61,704 nucleotides of DNA from Verrucomicrobiota bacterium (GTDB lineage Bacteria; Verrucomicrobiota; Verrucomicrobiia; Opitutales; Opitutaceae): contig JACRKC010000106.1 of the NCBI GenBank assembly GCA_016235555.1, positions 1 to 61,704 of the forward strand, in the 5' to 3' direction. The notes beneath the pieces are model-generated. The model saw nothing but the letters and a program-made list of their open reading frames with translations, ran no database searches and was not told where the DNA came from. Position numbers and translations under genes: made by a program. This document shows, one piece after another, positions 26,059 to 33,796 of this stretch. The stretch's first letter is position 1, and each line of letters opens with the position of its first letter.

Positions 26059-26081
26059 TTTGTCACCTGATAGGTGACAAA
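26059..26081. promoter_or_regulatory. Palindrome TTTGTCACCT-GAT-AGGTGACAAA
   Basis: Perfect 10-bp arms with a 3-bp spacer, 9 bp after the SMR stop. It shares the TTTGTCA half-site ends and the 23-bp length with the four sites around the HTH gene at 12000, but differs in the inner arms. It may belong to a related regulator or to a divergent member of the same set. Confidence 0.5.
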
Positions 26082-26125
26082 TATCCGGGGGCATCGCGCA
26101 AAGAAATCGCTCGTTTTCATTTCGC

Positions 26126-26153
26126 GCTCAACTCTCATCACTCAACTCTCAAC
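26126..26153. repeat. CTCAACTCTCATCACTCAAC repeat
   Basis: 28 bp, exactly the reverse complement of 36353-36380 and similar to 36757-36786. It lies 9 bp upstream of the oxygenase-like gene, in its presumed leader. Confidence 0.7.
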
Positions 26154-26162
26154 TTCTTCGCC

Positions 26163-26780
26163 ATGCCCATCCGCGCCTGGTTTCCAACCTATCTCTACCG
26201 CGAGCCGCTCCAGAAATCCGGCCTCGACCGGCTCAACGCCGAACTCGTCGACGAGTGCCACCGTCTGCGGGAGTTCGACGCCGCCGGGCGCAAATGGTGC
26301 AAGACGAACTACCCCGGCGGCTACACCAGCTACGCCTCGATGAACCAGCTCCACCGGTTCTCGAGCACGTTTGCCGACCTGGAGAAAAAACTCGCGCGCC
26401 ACGTGCGCACCTTTGCCCGCGCGCTGGAACTCGATCTACGCGGCAGCGAGCTGCACGTCAGCGACCTCTGGGTGAACATCATGCCGCCCACCGCCAACCA
26501 CAGCCTGCACCTTCACCCGCTGTCGTGCATCAGCGGCACCTACTACGTGCAGACGCCCCCGGGCTGCCCCGGCCTCAAGTTCGAGGATCCCCGCCTCGAT
26601 CGCTTCATGGCCGCGCCGCCGAAGCTCCCCACTGCGCGCCCCGCGAACCGCACGCACGTCACGTTCCCCGCCGCCGCCGGCTACATCGTCCTCTTCGAAA
26701 GCTGGCTGCGCCACGAAGTGCCGCCCAACCGCGTCGACGCCGAGCGCATCAGCATCAGCTTCAACTACGACTGGTCGTGA
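26163..26780 (+). CDS. 2OG-Fe(II) oxygenase-like protein (TIGR02466 group)
   Basis: 205 aa from ATG at 26163. It opens with MPIRAWFPTYLYREPL and has a double-stranded beta-helix-like core with LHVSDLWVNIMPPTANHSLH, HLHPLSCISGTYYV and a late SWLRHEVPPNR...ISISFNYDW. Candidate metal-binding histidines lie in HSLHLHP and WLRHEV. The pattern matches the putative 2OG-Fe(II) oxygenase family TIGR02466, seen in phages and many bacteria; its substrate is unknown. GTGA overlap with the next gene suggests coupled translation. Confidence 0.8.
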   Translation: MPIRAWFPTYLYREPLQKSGLDRLNAELVDECHRLREFDAAGRKWCKTNYPGGYTSYASMNQLHRFSSTFADLEKKLARHVRTFARALELDLRGSELHVSDLWVNIMPPTANHSLHLHPLSCISGTYYVQTPPGCPGLKFEDPRLDRFMAAPPKLPTARPANRTHVTFPAAAGYIVLFESWLRHEVPPNRVDAERISISFNYDWS

Positions 26781-27328
26781 GCACGCGGCGGTTCTTCGTC
26801 GCCATCGCCCTGCCCGCGCCGGTGCGTGACGCACTCGTGGCACTTGCCGAGCCGCTGCCCGGCACGAGTTGGACACGCCCCGAGACGCTCCACCTCACGC
26901 TGCGGTTCATCGGCGGAGTGCCAGAAGAGAAGATCGCGGACATCACCCACCACCTCGCCACTGTGCGCGTCGAACCGTTCATTTTGCCGATTGAAGGTGT
27001 CGGGGCGTTTCCGCCCAAGGGACCGCCGCGCGTGCTCTGGAGCGGCGTGGGGCAAGGGCATCCACGGCTCCACCAACTACGCCAGCAGGTAGATGACGCG
27101 CTGCTCGCCTCCGGGCTGACCGACCTCGATGTGCGCACCTTTCACCCGCACGTCACACTGGCACGTTGCACGCCGACCGGCGCCCCGACCTTCACCCGCT
27201 GGATGCACCTCCACCAGCAATTCGCCGCCCCGCCGTTTCGCGTGAATGCGTTCGAGCTCTACGCGAGCGAATTGCGCCCGGGCGGCGTGGTGCACACACC
27301 CGTGCAGCGATTTGTGCTCCGGAAATAG
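26777..27328 (+). CDS. thpR: RNA 2',3'-cyclic phosphodiesterase (2'-5' RNA ligase family)
   Basis: 183 aa from GTG at 26777, which overlaps the preceding TGA. The 2H phosphoesterase fold has its two catalytic motifs: HLTL (39-42) and HVTL (125-128), about 83 residues apart as expected, and opens with RRFFVAIALP. It hydrolyses 2',3'-cyclic phosphates on RNA and can ligate tRNA halves in vitro. No tRNA gene is nearby. Confidence 0.92.
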   Translation: MSTRRFFVAIALPAPVRDALVALAEPLPGTSWTRPETLHLTLRFIGGVPEEKIADITHHLATVRVEPFILPIEGVGAFPPKGPPRVLWSGVGQGHPRLHQLRQQVDDALLASGLTDLDVRTFHPHVTLARCTPTGAPTFTRWMHLHQQFAAPPFRVNAFELYASELRPGGVVHTPVQRFVLRK

Positions 27329-27351
27329 TCCCGCGCCGCCCCGCTCCCTCG

Positions 27352-27615
27352 ATGATCGTCATCCGCCGCCTCGTCGATCGGAACCGCGCCTACACCGGAA
27401 TATTTCTGAAGGGCGAGCCGCCGAAAATTTTCCCGACCACCGACTACGAACACGCACGCATCCTCCAAATCTACAAACAGGACCGCGCCTACGAGGGCAT
27501 CCTCAACGACTTTTCCGACTACGCGCTCGGCAGCAGCGCGGCCGCTCCCGCGACGCGGTCACGCACCACCACCAAAAAGAAAACCCGCCGCGATCGCACC
27601 GCGGCGGGGTTTTAG
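27352..27615 (+). CDS. Small protein of unknown function with basic tail
   Basis: 87 aa from ATG at 27352, 23 bp after thpR. Residues 1-55 look folded (MIVIRRLVDRNRAYTGIFLK, TTDYEHARILQIYKQDRAYE). Residues 60-87 are Ala/Thr/Lys/Arg-rich (TTTKKKTRRDRT), as in DNA- or RNA-associated tails. The last 12 codons and the TAG stop are also a terminator hairpin, so the C terminus may be shaped by RNA structure. No family recognised; moderate confidence that it is expressed. Confidence 0.6.
   Translation: MIVIRRLVDRNRAYTGIFLKGEPPKIFPTTDYEHARILQIYKQDRAYEGILNDFSDYALGSSAAAPATRSRTTTKKKTRRDRTAAGF
27580..27613 (+). terminator. Terminator hairpin inside the 3' end of a gene
   Basis: AAAACCCCGCCG-type stem: AAACCCGCCGCG at the left pairs with CGCGGCGGGGTTT at the right, ending in TTTT. 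It overlaps the last codons and the stop of the 87-aa gene. Either strand could use it; the T run is short. Confidence 0.65.
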
Positions 27616-27633
27616 GTGGAACGTTGCAGTCGA

Positions 27634-27750
27634 GGTGGAGCGCGTTGCCCCCAACGCGCTTTTGGTGGGAGGGGCTTTACGCCCCGACGAGTCGCGGGGT
27701 AAACTCGCTCCCACCTTCAAAACAGCGCGTTGAGGGCAACGCGCTCCACC
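27634..27750. repeat. Composite nested palindrome, uninterrupted copy
   Basis: Same two layers as 5419-5674: outer GGTGGAGCGCGTTGCC.../...GCAACGCGCTCCACC, inner GGTGGGAGGGGCTTTACGCC... /..ACTCGCTCCCACC. Here the inner loop reads straight through CTTTACGCCCCGACGAG. It is the reference for the insertion at 5469. Confidence 0.85.
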
Positions 27751-27819
27751 GCTGCATTACGCGGCTACGAATAGGTGCGAGTTCAACCGCACAATTCCGG
27801 CTGAGAGCGCGTCTAAAAA

Positions 27820-27900
27820 GGTAGGGCCCGACCTCCGGGCGGGCCGAACGCCGCGCCGCGAACCGCGCACAGAACGGCCGGCCCGGAGGTCCGGCCCTCC
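27820..27900. repeat. GGTAGGGCCCGACCTCCGG inverted repeat
   Basis: Imperfect palindrome, left GTAGGGCCCGACCTCCGGGC and right CCCGGAGGTCCGGCCCTCC, with GGCCG/CGGCC inside. With 27634-27750 it fills the 344-bp gap between convergent genes; nothing else is recognisable there. Confidence 0.7.
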
Positions 27901-27959
27901 TTCGAACAACTTTTCCGACGTCCGCGGAGGCGCTCGGAGCGCGAACGCATGCCGGTGAG

Positions 27960-28475
27960 TTACCAGCGCCGGTATCCGTGCCGGACAAAACCCGCGTGCC
28001 GCGGCGCCCATCCGTAGCCGTAGCCAATCCCGACCCGCACAACCGGATAGATGGGATAGCTTTCGTAGACCACCGGAGCCGGCGCGTAGTAGGGCACGTA
28101 GACCACCTGCGTTGGCTGCGCGACGACGACCGGAGCGGCCGTCGTTGGCACGGCCACGACCGGCGCGTTCGCCACCGTCGCGGCCATCGGCACTGTCGCC
28201 GCCACCGGCACGGTCGTTGCCGCCTGCACGACCGTGACCGGCGGTTGTTCGTAAATGACAGTATTGGGCGCCGGCACCGTCGCACCGAGCAGCGCGCCAG
28301 CTGCGGCTCCGATGATCGCTCCCTCGCCCCAGCGGTCGTGATTGTGGCCGCCGATGATTGCGCCGGCGATACCGCCGAGGATGGTGCCGTTGACGACCGC
28401 CGGTTTGTAGATCTGCGCGTTCGCGGCATTCACACCCGCGGCCGCCAGCATGAGGGCGAGGAGTAGTTTTTTCAT
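27960..28475 (-). CDS. Secreted glycine-zipper protein
   Basis: 171 aa from ATG at 28475. Signal peptide (MKKLLLALMLAAAGVNAANA), then a glycine zipper (GTILGGIAGAIIGG, GAIIGAAAGALLGA) interrupted by HNHDRWGE. This is followed by a Val/Ala/Pro-rich stretch (about 75-125) and a Tyr/Pro-rich C terminus (YVPYYAPAPVVYESYPIYP, GYGYGW) ending in basic residues. Glycine zippers associate with or span membranes. It is probably an envelope protein; no specific function. Divergent from the SeqA-like gene. Confidence 0.78.
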   Translation of the reverse strand: MKKLLLALMLAAAGVNAANAQIYKPAVVNGTILGGIAGAIIGGHNHDRWGEGAIIGAAAGALLGATVPAPNTVIYEQPPVTVVQAATTVPVAATVPMAATVANAPVVAVPTTAAPVVVAQPTQVVYVPYYAPAPVVYESYPIYPVVRVGIGYGYGWAPRHAGFVRHGYRRW

Positions 28476-28665
28476 GGCAGACGATGTGACTGCCAGGCCG
28501 CGAAAATGTTCACTTCGACCTGCCCCGTCCGGAAGCATCAGGTGAAAACTTCGGCGCCGCTCCCGTCCGCCCGGCCGGCTCGCCGCCGCAGCGCGATGGC
28601 CGTTCGTCGCGTTTTCATGGCGCTTTGTCGCTGTCTGGTCGATGAACGGGGCAAACCGGTTCACG

Positions 28666-29187
28666 ATGCCTCACGTGAAAAACATCGAAGTCAGCGACGA
28701 AGTCTTCGAGGCGCTGCAGCGACTGGCCACCGGCTTTCACCGCACGCCCGACGACGTGCTCGCCGCCCTGCTCAACGTCCCCGCCGCCTCGCCCGAGGCC
28801 GCCGAACCGCTCGCGGCCTACGTGATCAGCTCTGATTTCCGCGCCAAGTTCACCGACGCCGACAAATACCTCGCCCTCCTCTCCTGGGTCGCCGAACGCC
28901 ACCGCGACGAGTTCGACGAATTCATCCGCACGCAGACCAACGGCCGGCCCTACCTCAGCCTGAGTCGCGAGGAAATCCTCGCCACCTGCCGCTACAACCA
29001 GGCGCGCCAGATCGACGGCACGCCGTATTGGGCGATCATGAACATCGACACCGCCACGAAGCGCCGCTTCCTGTCGCGCGTGCTCGACTTCATCGGCTAC
29101 CGCGACGCCGTGATCGAGTTTGTCTGTAGCGCCATCGGCATGCGCGGCGCCGTGCGACGCAGCCGCCTCACCGCGCTCGTCGCCTGA
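28666..29187 (+). CDS. SeqA-like protein (replication-initiation modulator family)
   Basis: 173 aa from ATG at 28666; an ATG at 28642 would add 8 residues. The N-terminal strand-helix-helix (VKNIEVSDEVFEALQRLATG, TPDDVLAALLN) matches the oligomerisation domain of E. coli SeqA (begins MKTIEVDDELY). The C-terminal domain matches in order: the helix DADKYLALLSWVAERHRDEF, NGRPYLSLS (R94 at the E. coli R116 position), GTPYWAIMNIDTATK (118-132) and a closing helix VIEFVCSAIG (E. coli LIEKVCGTI). Of the GATC-contacting N150-T151-N152, the first Asn is kept (N126) and the last is Asp (D128). SeqA binds hemimethylated GATC and delays re-initiation. No dam gene in the window. A 15-residue basic tail is extra. 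Alignment from memory. Confidence 0.8.
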   Translation: MPHVKNIEVSDEVFEALQRLATGFHRTPDDVLAALLNVPAASPEAAEPLAAYVISSDFRAKFTDADKYLALLSWVAERHRDEFDEFIRTQTNGRPYLSLSREEILATCRYNQARQIDGTPYWAIMNIDTATKRRFLSRVLDFIGYRDAVIEFVCSAIGMRGAVRRSRLTALVA

Positions 29188-29274
29188 GTCGCCGGCAAGG
29201 CCAGCCAATCCGTGAGAACCCGACGGGAACCGGTCACCGCGGAAAAGTGCGCCGACCAGACATGGCTCGACGTA

Positions 29275-29298
29275 GTGGCTGAGGCGTCCCGCCTCAGT
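29275..29298. repeat. GTGGCTGAGGCG-TCC-CGCCTCAG hairpin
   Basis: Perfect stem CTGAGGCG/CGCCTCAG. Related copies at 33736 (GACGAGGCG), 41121 and 59056. It sits in the 191-bp gap before the SDR gene. Confidence 0.7.
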
Positions 29299-29378
29299 CG
29301 GAGCCTAAATCGCACCCGACCGAGAACCCGCGCCACTTCGGGCTTTCCGGTCGGAGCGGCGCGCGCCAGTGTGCGCGC

Positions 29379-30140
29379 GTGAGCCAGCCACCCCGCCTCC
29401 ACGCTCTCGTCACCGGCGCCTCGCGCGGCATCGGCCGCGCCATCGCTGAAGAACTCGCCGCCCGCGGCTGCCGCGTCGCGGTGCATTTCCAACAAAATCG
29501 CGCCGCGGCCGAGTCCACGCTGGCCGCGCTCCATGGCGACGGCCACGCGCTCTTCGCCGCCGACATGGCTGATCCCACGGCGGTCGCACAACTCTGGCAC
29601 GACGCGACCGCCGCCTTCGGCCGCATCGACATCGTCGTCAACAACGCCGCCACCTACGGCGACCACGCTCCGCTCGCCACCAGTTACGCGGATTGGCAAC
29701 GCGAGTGGCAGCGCACCCTCGCCACGAACCTCCTCGGCCCGGCCCATCTCTGCCACCTCGCCGCCAATGCCATGGCCGCCGCCGGCGCCGGCCGCATCGT
29801 CAACATCTCCTCGCGCGGCGCGTTCCGCGGCGAACCGCACGCTCCCGCCTACGGCGCGAGCAAAGCCGGCCTCAACTCCCTCTCGCAATCGCTCGCCCTC
29901 GCGCTCGCGCCCCGCGGCGTCTATGTGTTCTGCCTCGCGCCCGGCTGGGTCGACACCGACATGGCCCACGATTATCTCACCGGCCCGCGCGCCGCCGAGA
30001 TCCGCGCGCAGCACCCGCTCGGCCGCGTCGCCACCGCCGCGGAAATCGCCCGCACCGCCGCCTTCTGCGCCCTCGACGCCCCTGCTCCTATGACCGGCAG
30101 CATCATCGACATCAACGGAGCCAGCTACCAGCGGACGTAG
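29379..30140 (+). CDS. Short-chain dehydrogenase/reductase (FabG-like)
   Basis: 253 aa from GTG at 29379. Cofactor loop TGASRGIG (12-19), NNAA at 88-91, catalytic S144/S145, Y158 and K162 (YGASK), and a C-terminal GSIIDINGASY typical of FabG-like SDRs. It is an NAD(P)-dependent oxidoreductase of the cytoplasm; the substrate (3-oxoacyl chain, sugar or other) cannot be told. It stands alone between repeats, so context does not help. Confidence 0.88.
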   Translation: MSQPPRLHALVTGASRGIGRAIAEELAARGCRVAVHFQQNRAAAESTLAALHGDGHALFAADMADPTAVAQLWHDATAAFGRIDIVVNNAATYGDHAPLATSYADWQREWQRTLATNLLGPAHLCHLAANAMAAAGAGRIVNISSRGAFRGEPHAPAYGASKAGLNSLSQSLALALAPRGVYVFCLAPGWVDTDMAHDYLTGPRAAEIRAQHPLGRVATAAEIARTAAFCALDAPAPMTGSIIDINGASYQRT

Positions 30141-30155
30141 GTGCTCATTTCAGCA

Positions 30156-30239
30156 GGTAGGGCTGGCTCTCCGAGCCGGCCTGAGTTGCAGGATGATTCG
30201 CAACCCAAACTCAGGGCGGCTCGGAGAGCCGCCCCTACC
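30156..30239. repeat. GGTAGGGCTGGCTCTCC inverted repeat overlapping the lptG stop
   Basis: 84-bp palindrome: GGTAGGGCTGGCTCTCCGAG at the left, CTCGGAGAGCCGCCCCTACC at the right, with CTGAGTT/AACTCAG inside. The lptG stop codon (TAG, complement of 30235-30237) lies in its right arm. It separates two convergent genes. Confidence 0.8.
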
Positions 30240-31362
30240 TCAGTCGCGCAAACAACCACAGCGCCAGCCCCGTCATGCCGATGTTCGGCAGCCAGGCCGC
30301 CACGGCCGGCTCCACGAGGCCTTTGGACGCGAGCGACGCCGCGAGGTTGGCGAGCACGTAATAGAGGAAGAACAGTCCGATCGACTTCGAGACGCCCACC
30401 GCCGGGTTCACCCGCAGGCCCGTCACTGCAAACGGAATCGCCATCGCGATCACGATGAGCGGCCCGAGTGTGTCCGCGATCAGCCCGAAATACCGCACGG
30501 CATACGGCACCGCCTTGGCGTTTCGCTCGTTCTCGTGATAAGCGATGATCTCGCGCAGCTCATGCAGCGACAAGTCGATGGGCCGCCGGTCGATCAGGAG
30601 CATCAGCGCCGGCTCCTCGTCGTAGGATTCGCGGATCTTCTCCTTGAACGGTTGCGAACCGACGAGTTCGCCGGTCTCGACGTTGAACGTCAGCTCGCGT
30701 CCGTCGCGGAACACCCAACCCGTGCTCTGCGCCTGCCGCCAAGCCTGCGCGGCCACGATGCGCGTAGTCTCGCGGCGCCGCCCGTCGAGTTCCGACACCG
30801 CCACGCCGTAGCCGCGCTGCGTGTAGCGGCTGAAGCGATTGAAAAACCACATGCGCCCGGCCTTCGCGTTGTCGAAGGCCACGCTGTCCGTCGCGCCGAT
30901 GCGATCGGGCGAGAGCGCCTGCGACGAATCGTGGCGGAATTGCAGGTTGTCCTTGAGCGCCCGCGATTCCTCGACCGACCACGGCACGATGGTGGTGTTG
31001 AGCCACCACGAGAGTCCGCAACAGAGCACGCCCACCACCCAGACCGGCGCGGTCAGGCGCATGAACCCCACGCCGGCCGCGCGCATGGCCGTGAGTTCGT
31101 TGGCGCGATGCAGTTTGCCCAGCGTGTAGAGCAGCGAAATCAGCAGCGCCAGCGGCAGCACCACCGCAAGGAAGCTTGGCAGCGTGACCGCGAGGTATTG
31201 CCAGAGCACCCAGCCGCGCGCACCGAGTTCGCGCAGCGAGCGGAAATCGTCGTAAAGCACCTGCACGACCAGCAGTCCGCAGGTCGCCGCCAGCACGAGC
31301 CCCAGAATCTGGAGCCACTCGCGCAGAAGGTGCCGGTCGAAGGTGTTCAAAGGGTTTCGCAA
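30235..31362 (-). CDS. LptF/LptG-family lipopolysaccharide export permease
   Basis: 375 aa. Three N-terminal membrane helices (with LPSFLAVVLPLALLISLLYTLGKLHRANELTAMRAAG, the YjgP/YjgQ hallmark), a central periplasmic beta-jellyroll domain (about 130-260) and three C-terminal helices. It is an inner-membrane subunit of the LptB2FG extractor that lifts LPS to the outer membrane. The partner permease and LptB are not in this window. The stop codon is supplied by a repeat arm, so the last residues (FARLR) may be new. Confidence 0.9.
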   Translation of the reverse strand: MRNPLNTFDRHLLREWLQILGLVLAATCGLLVVQVLYDDFRSLRELGARGWVLWQYLAVTLPSFLAVVLPLALLISLLYTLGKLHRANELTAMRAAGVGFMRLTAPVWVVGVLCCGLSWWLNTTIVPWSVEESRALKDNLQFRHDSSQALSPDRIGATDSVAFDNAKAGRMWFFNRFSRYTQRGYGVAVSELDGRRRETTRIVAAQAWRQAQSTGWVFRDGRELTFNVETGELVGSQPFKEKIRESYDEEPALMLLIDRRPIDLSLHELREIIAYHENERNAKAVPYAVRYFGLIADTLGPLIVIAMAIPFAVTGLRVNPAVGVSKSIGLFFLYYVLANLAASLASKGLVEPAVAAWLPNIGMTGLALWLFARLR

Positions 31363-31380
31363 CGCGAAATCCGAAATTCA

Positions 31381-31401
31381 GGTTTTTGCGACGCAAAAAC
31401 C
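31381..31401. promoter_or_regulatory. Hairpin GGTTTTTGCG-A-CGCAAAAACC in the divergent gap
   Basis: Perfect 10-bp arms around a single base, preceded at 31349-31370 by a similar shorter one (GGGTTTCGCAACGCGAAATCC). It lies between divergent lptG and the first binding-protein gene. It could be an operator or a member of the repeat population. Confidence 0.45.
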
Positions 31402-31465
31402 TTTGAAAACCGCCGCCCCCTCGCCTTGGCTCGCCCGCCTTTACCCACCCGTTGACCCCGTTCTC

Positions 31466-32596
31466 ATGCTGTCTTCGCTCCGCACCTTCCTGACGCCGGC
31501 CGCCGCCCTTTGCCTCACCCTCGCCGCCACCCGCGCGCAGGACACCATCAAGATCGGCGAGTTTGCCTCGATGACGGGGAAGGAGGCGACCTTCGGCCAG
31601 TTCGCCCACAAGGGCACGCTCCTCGCCATCGAGGAGATCAACGCCGCCGGCGGCGTGCTCGGCAAAAAAATCGAGCTGCTTCTCGAGGACAACCAGTCCA
31701 AGCCCGGCGAGTCCGCCACCATCGTCAAAAAATTCATCTCCCGCGACAAGGTCGTCGCCGTGCTCGGCGAAATCGTCTCCAGCCGCACGCTCGAAGCCGC
31801 CCCCATCTGCCAGAACGCGAAGATCCCGCTCGTCTCCCCCGGCGCCACTGCCCCCGAGGTCACCACCAAGGGCGACTACATCTTTCGCGCCTGCTTCATC
31901 GATCCGTTCGTCGGCACGATCACCGCGAAGTTTGCCCGCGAAACCCTGAAGGTCCGTCGCGCCGCCATCCTCTCGTCGGTCTCCTCGGCGCAAAGCGTCG
32001 GGCTGGCGAAATTCTTCCGCGAGCGCTTCACCGCCGAGGGCGGCCGGATCGTGGCCGACCAGAAGTTCTCCGAAGGCGACAAGGATTTCCGCGCCCAGCT
32101 CACCGCGATCAAGGCATCCGGCGCCGAGGGCGTGTTCGTGCCCGCCTACTACACCGAGGCCGCGCTTGTCTGCAAACAGGCCCGCGACCTCGGCCTTGCC
32201 GTGCCGTTCTTCGGCACCGATGGCTGGGAATCGTCCGAGTTCCTCTCCATCGGCGGCGCGGCGGTGGAGGGCTGCTACCTCGTCACGCACTACTCCGCCG
32301 AAAACAGCTCGGCCCGCGTCGCGTCGTTTCACGAGCGCTTCCGCCAACGCTGGGGCGCCGACTCCAACGCCCTCTGTGCCCTCGGCTACGATTCCGCGAT
32401 GCTGCTCGTCGACGCCATCAAGCGCGCCGGCACCACCGAAGGCCCGAAGCTCCGCGACGCGCTCGCGGCCACGAAAAATTTTCCCGGCACCGCCGGCACC
32501 ATCACACTCGACGCCCAGCGCAACCCCACCAAGTCCGCCGTCGTGCTCACCGTGAAGCACGGCAAGTTCGCCTTCCTGCAAGACGTCAACCCCTGA
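31466..32596 (+). CDS. Branched-chain amino-acid-type ABC binding protein, copy 1
   Basis: 376 aa from ATG at 31466. Signal peptide ending ATRAQ, then a type-I periplasmic fold (Peripla_BP_6): DTIKIGEFASMTGKEATFGQ, GTLLAIEEINAAGGVLGKK, the hinge-proximal ICQNAKIPLVSPGA and the family-shared ACFIDPF and YYTEAAL. First of four tandem paralogues feeding the H/M/G/F transporter. Compared with the others it has VTHYSAENSSARV near the binding cleft, so ligand choice may differ. Ligand unknown; amino acids, amides and small aromatic acids are all bound in this family. Confidence 0.93.
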   Translation: MLSSLRTFLTPAAALCLTLAATRAQDTIKIGEFASMTGKEATFGQFAHKGTLLAIEEINAAGGVLGKKIELLLEDNQSKPGESATIVKKFISRDKVVAVLGEIVSSRTLEAAPICQNAKIPLVSPGATAPEVTTKGDYIFRACFIDPFVGTITAKFARETLKVRRAAILSSVSSAQSVGLAKFFRERFTAEGGRIVADQKFSEGDKDFRAQLTAIKASGAEGVFVPAYYTEAALVCKQARDLGLAVPFFGTDGWESSEFLSIGGAAVEGCYLVTHYSAENSSARVASFHERFRQRWGADSNALCALGYDSAMLLVDAIKRAGTTEGPKLRDALAATKNFPGTAGTITLDAQRNPTKSAVVLTVKHGKFAFLQDVNP

Positions 32597-32613
32597 TCCC
32601 CGACCCGTTTCCC

Positions 32614-33732
32614 ATGAAACTCCCCTCACTGATCCTCGCCACCGCCGCCTGCGCCGCCGCGGCTCTGGCCCAAGACACCATCAAGGTCGGCGAATACGCC
32701 TCGCTCACCGGCAAGGAGGCCGGCTTCGGCCAGACTTCGCACCACGGCGTCATCCTCGCGATCGACGAGATCAACGCCGCCGGCGGCGTGCTCGGCAAGA
32801 AGCTCGAGCTCGTCTACGAGGACAACCAGACCAAGCCCGGCGAAAGCGCCACCGCCGCGAAGAAACTCATCTCCCGCGACAAGGTCGTCGCCCTCATCGG
32901 CGAGGTCGCCTCCGGCCGCTCCCTCGAAGCGGCCCCGGTCGCCCAAGCCGCGAAGATTCCGATGATCGCCCCCGCCGCCACCAACCCCAAGGTCACGCAG
33001 GTCGGCAACTACATCTTCCGCGTCTGCTTCATCGATCCGTTTCAGGGCAACGTCATGGCGAAGTTCGCCACCGAACAGTTGAAGGCCAAAAAAGTCGCCG
33101 TCCTCTCCAGCGTCTCCAACGCCTACAGCCTCGGACTCGCCAAGGTGTTCAAGGAAACCTTCACCGGCGCCGGCGGCCAGATCCTCGCCGAGAAAAATTT
33201 CTCCGAGGGCGACAAGGATTTCCGCGCCCAGCTCACCGCGGTCAAATCGGCCAACGTCGATGCGGTGTTCGTGCCCAGCTATTACACCGAGGCCGCTCTC
33301 ATCGTCCGCCAGGCCCGCGATCTCGGTCTCACCGTGCCGTTCTTCGGCGGCGATGGCTGGGAGGACGAGCAACTCCTCAAGATCGGCGGCGATGCGCTCA
33401 ACGGCTGCTACTACTCCACGCACTTCTCCGCCGAGGACACCGCACCCGCCGTCGGCACCTTCGTGGCCAAATACAAGAAACGCTGGAACGGCGAAATCCC
33501 CGGCGCCTTCTCCGCCCTCGGCTACGACGCGATCTACGTGCTCGTCGACGCCATCAAGCGCGCCGGCACCACCGACGGGACCAAGCTGCGCGACGCGCTC
33601 GCCGCCACCAAGAATTTCGACGGCGTCACCGGAAAGACCACCATCAACGCCAACCGCGACGCTTCCAAGCCCGCCACCATCATCGCCATCAAGGGCGGCA
33701 AAACCTCCTTCTTCAAAACCGTCGCCCCGTGA
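32614..33732 (+). CDS. Branched-chain amino-acid-type ABC binding protein, copy 2
   Basis: 372 aa from ATG at 32614, 17 bp after copy 1. Signal peptide MKLPSLILATAACAAAALAQ. It shares with copy 1 the segments INAAGGVLGKKLEL, EDNQTKPGES, CFIDPFQG, FSEGDKDFRAQLTA and YTEAAL. It differs at the cleft-lining region around AQAAKIPMIAPAATNP, where the others have ICQNAK. This pair is the most tightly spaced and probably the most recent duplication. A GAGGCG hairpin follows the stop. Confidence 0.93.
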   Translation: MKLPSLILATAACAAAALAQDTIKVGEYASLTGKEAGFGQTSHHGVILAIDEINAAGGVLGKKLELVYEDNQTKPGESATAAKKLISRDKVVALIGEVASGRSLEAAPVAQAAKIPMIAPAATNPKVTQVGNYIFRVCFIDPFQGNVMAKFATEQLKAKKVAVLSSVSNAYSLGLAKVFKETFTGAGGQILAEKNFSEGDKDFRAQLTAVKSANVDAVFVPSYYTEAALIVRQARDLGLTVPFFGGDGWEDEQLLKIGGDALNGCYYSTHFSAEDTAPAVGTFVAKYKKRWNGEIPGAFSALGYDAIYVLVDAIKRAGTTDGTKLRDALAATKNFDGVTGKTTINANRDASKPATIIAIKGGKTSFFKTVAP

Positions 33733-33735
33733 GTG

Positions 33736-33760
33736 TCGTGGACGAGGCGTCCCGCCTCGT
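33736..33760. repeat. TCGTGGACGAGGCG-TCC-CGCCTCGT hairpin
   Basis: Perfect stem ACGAGGCG/CGCCTCGT, 3 bp after the stop of binding-protein copy 2. Same family as 29275, 41121 and 59056. Confidence 0.7.
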
Positions 33761-33796
33761 TACTCCGGGGCCGCGGCCACCTTTCGAACTCCTCTC

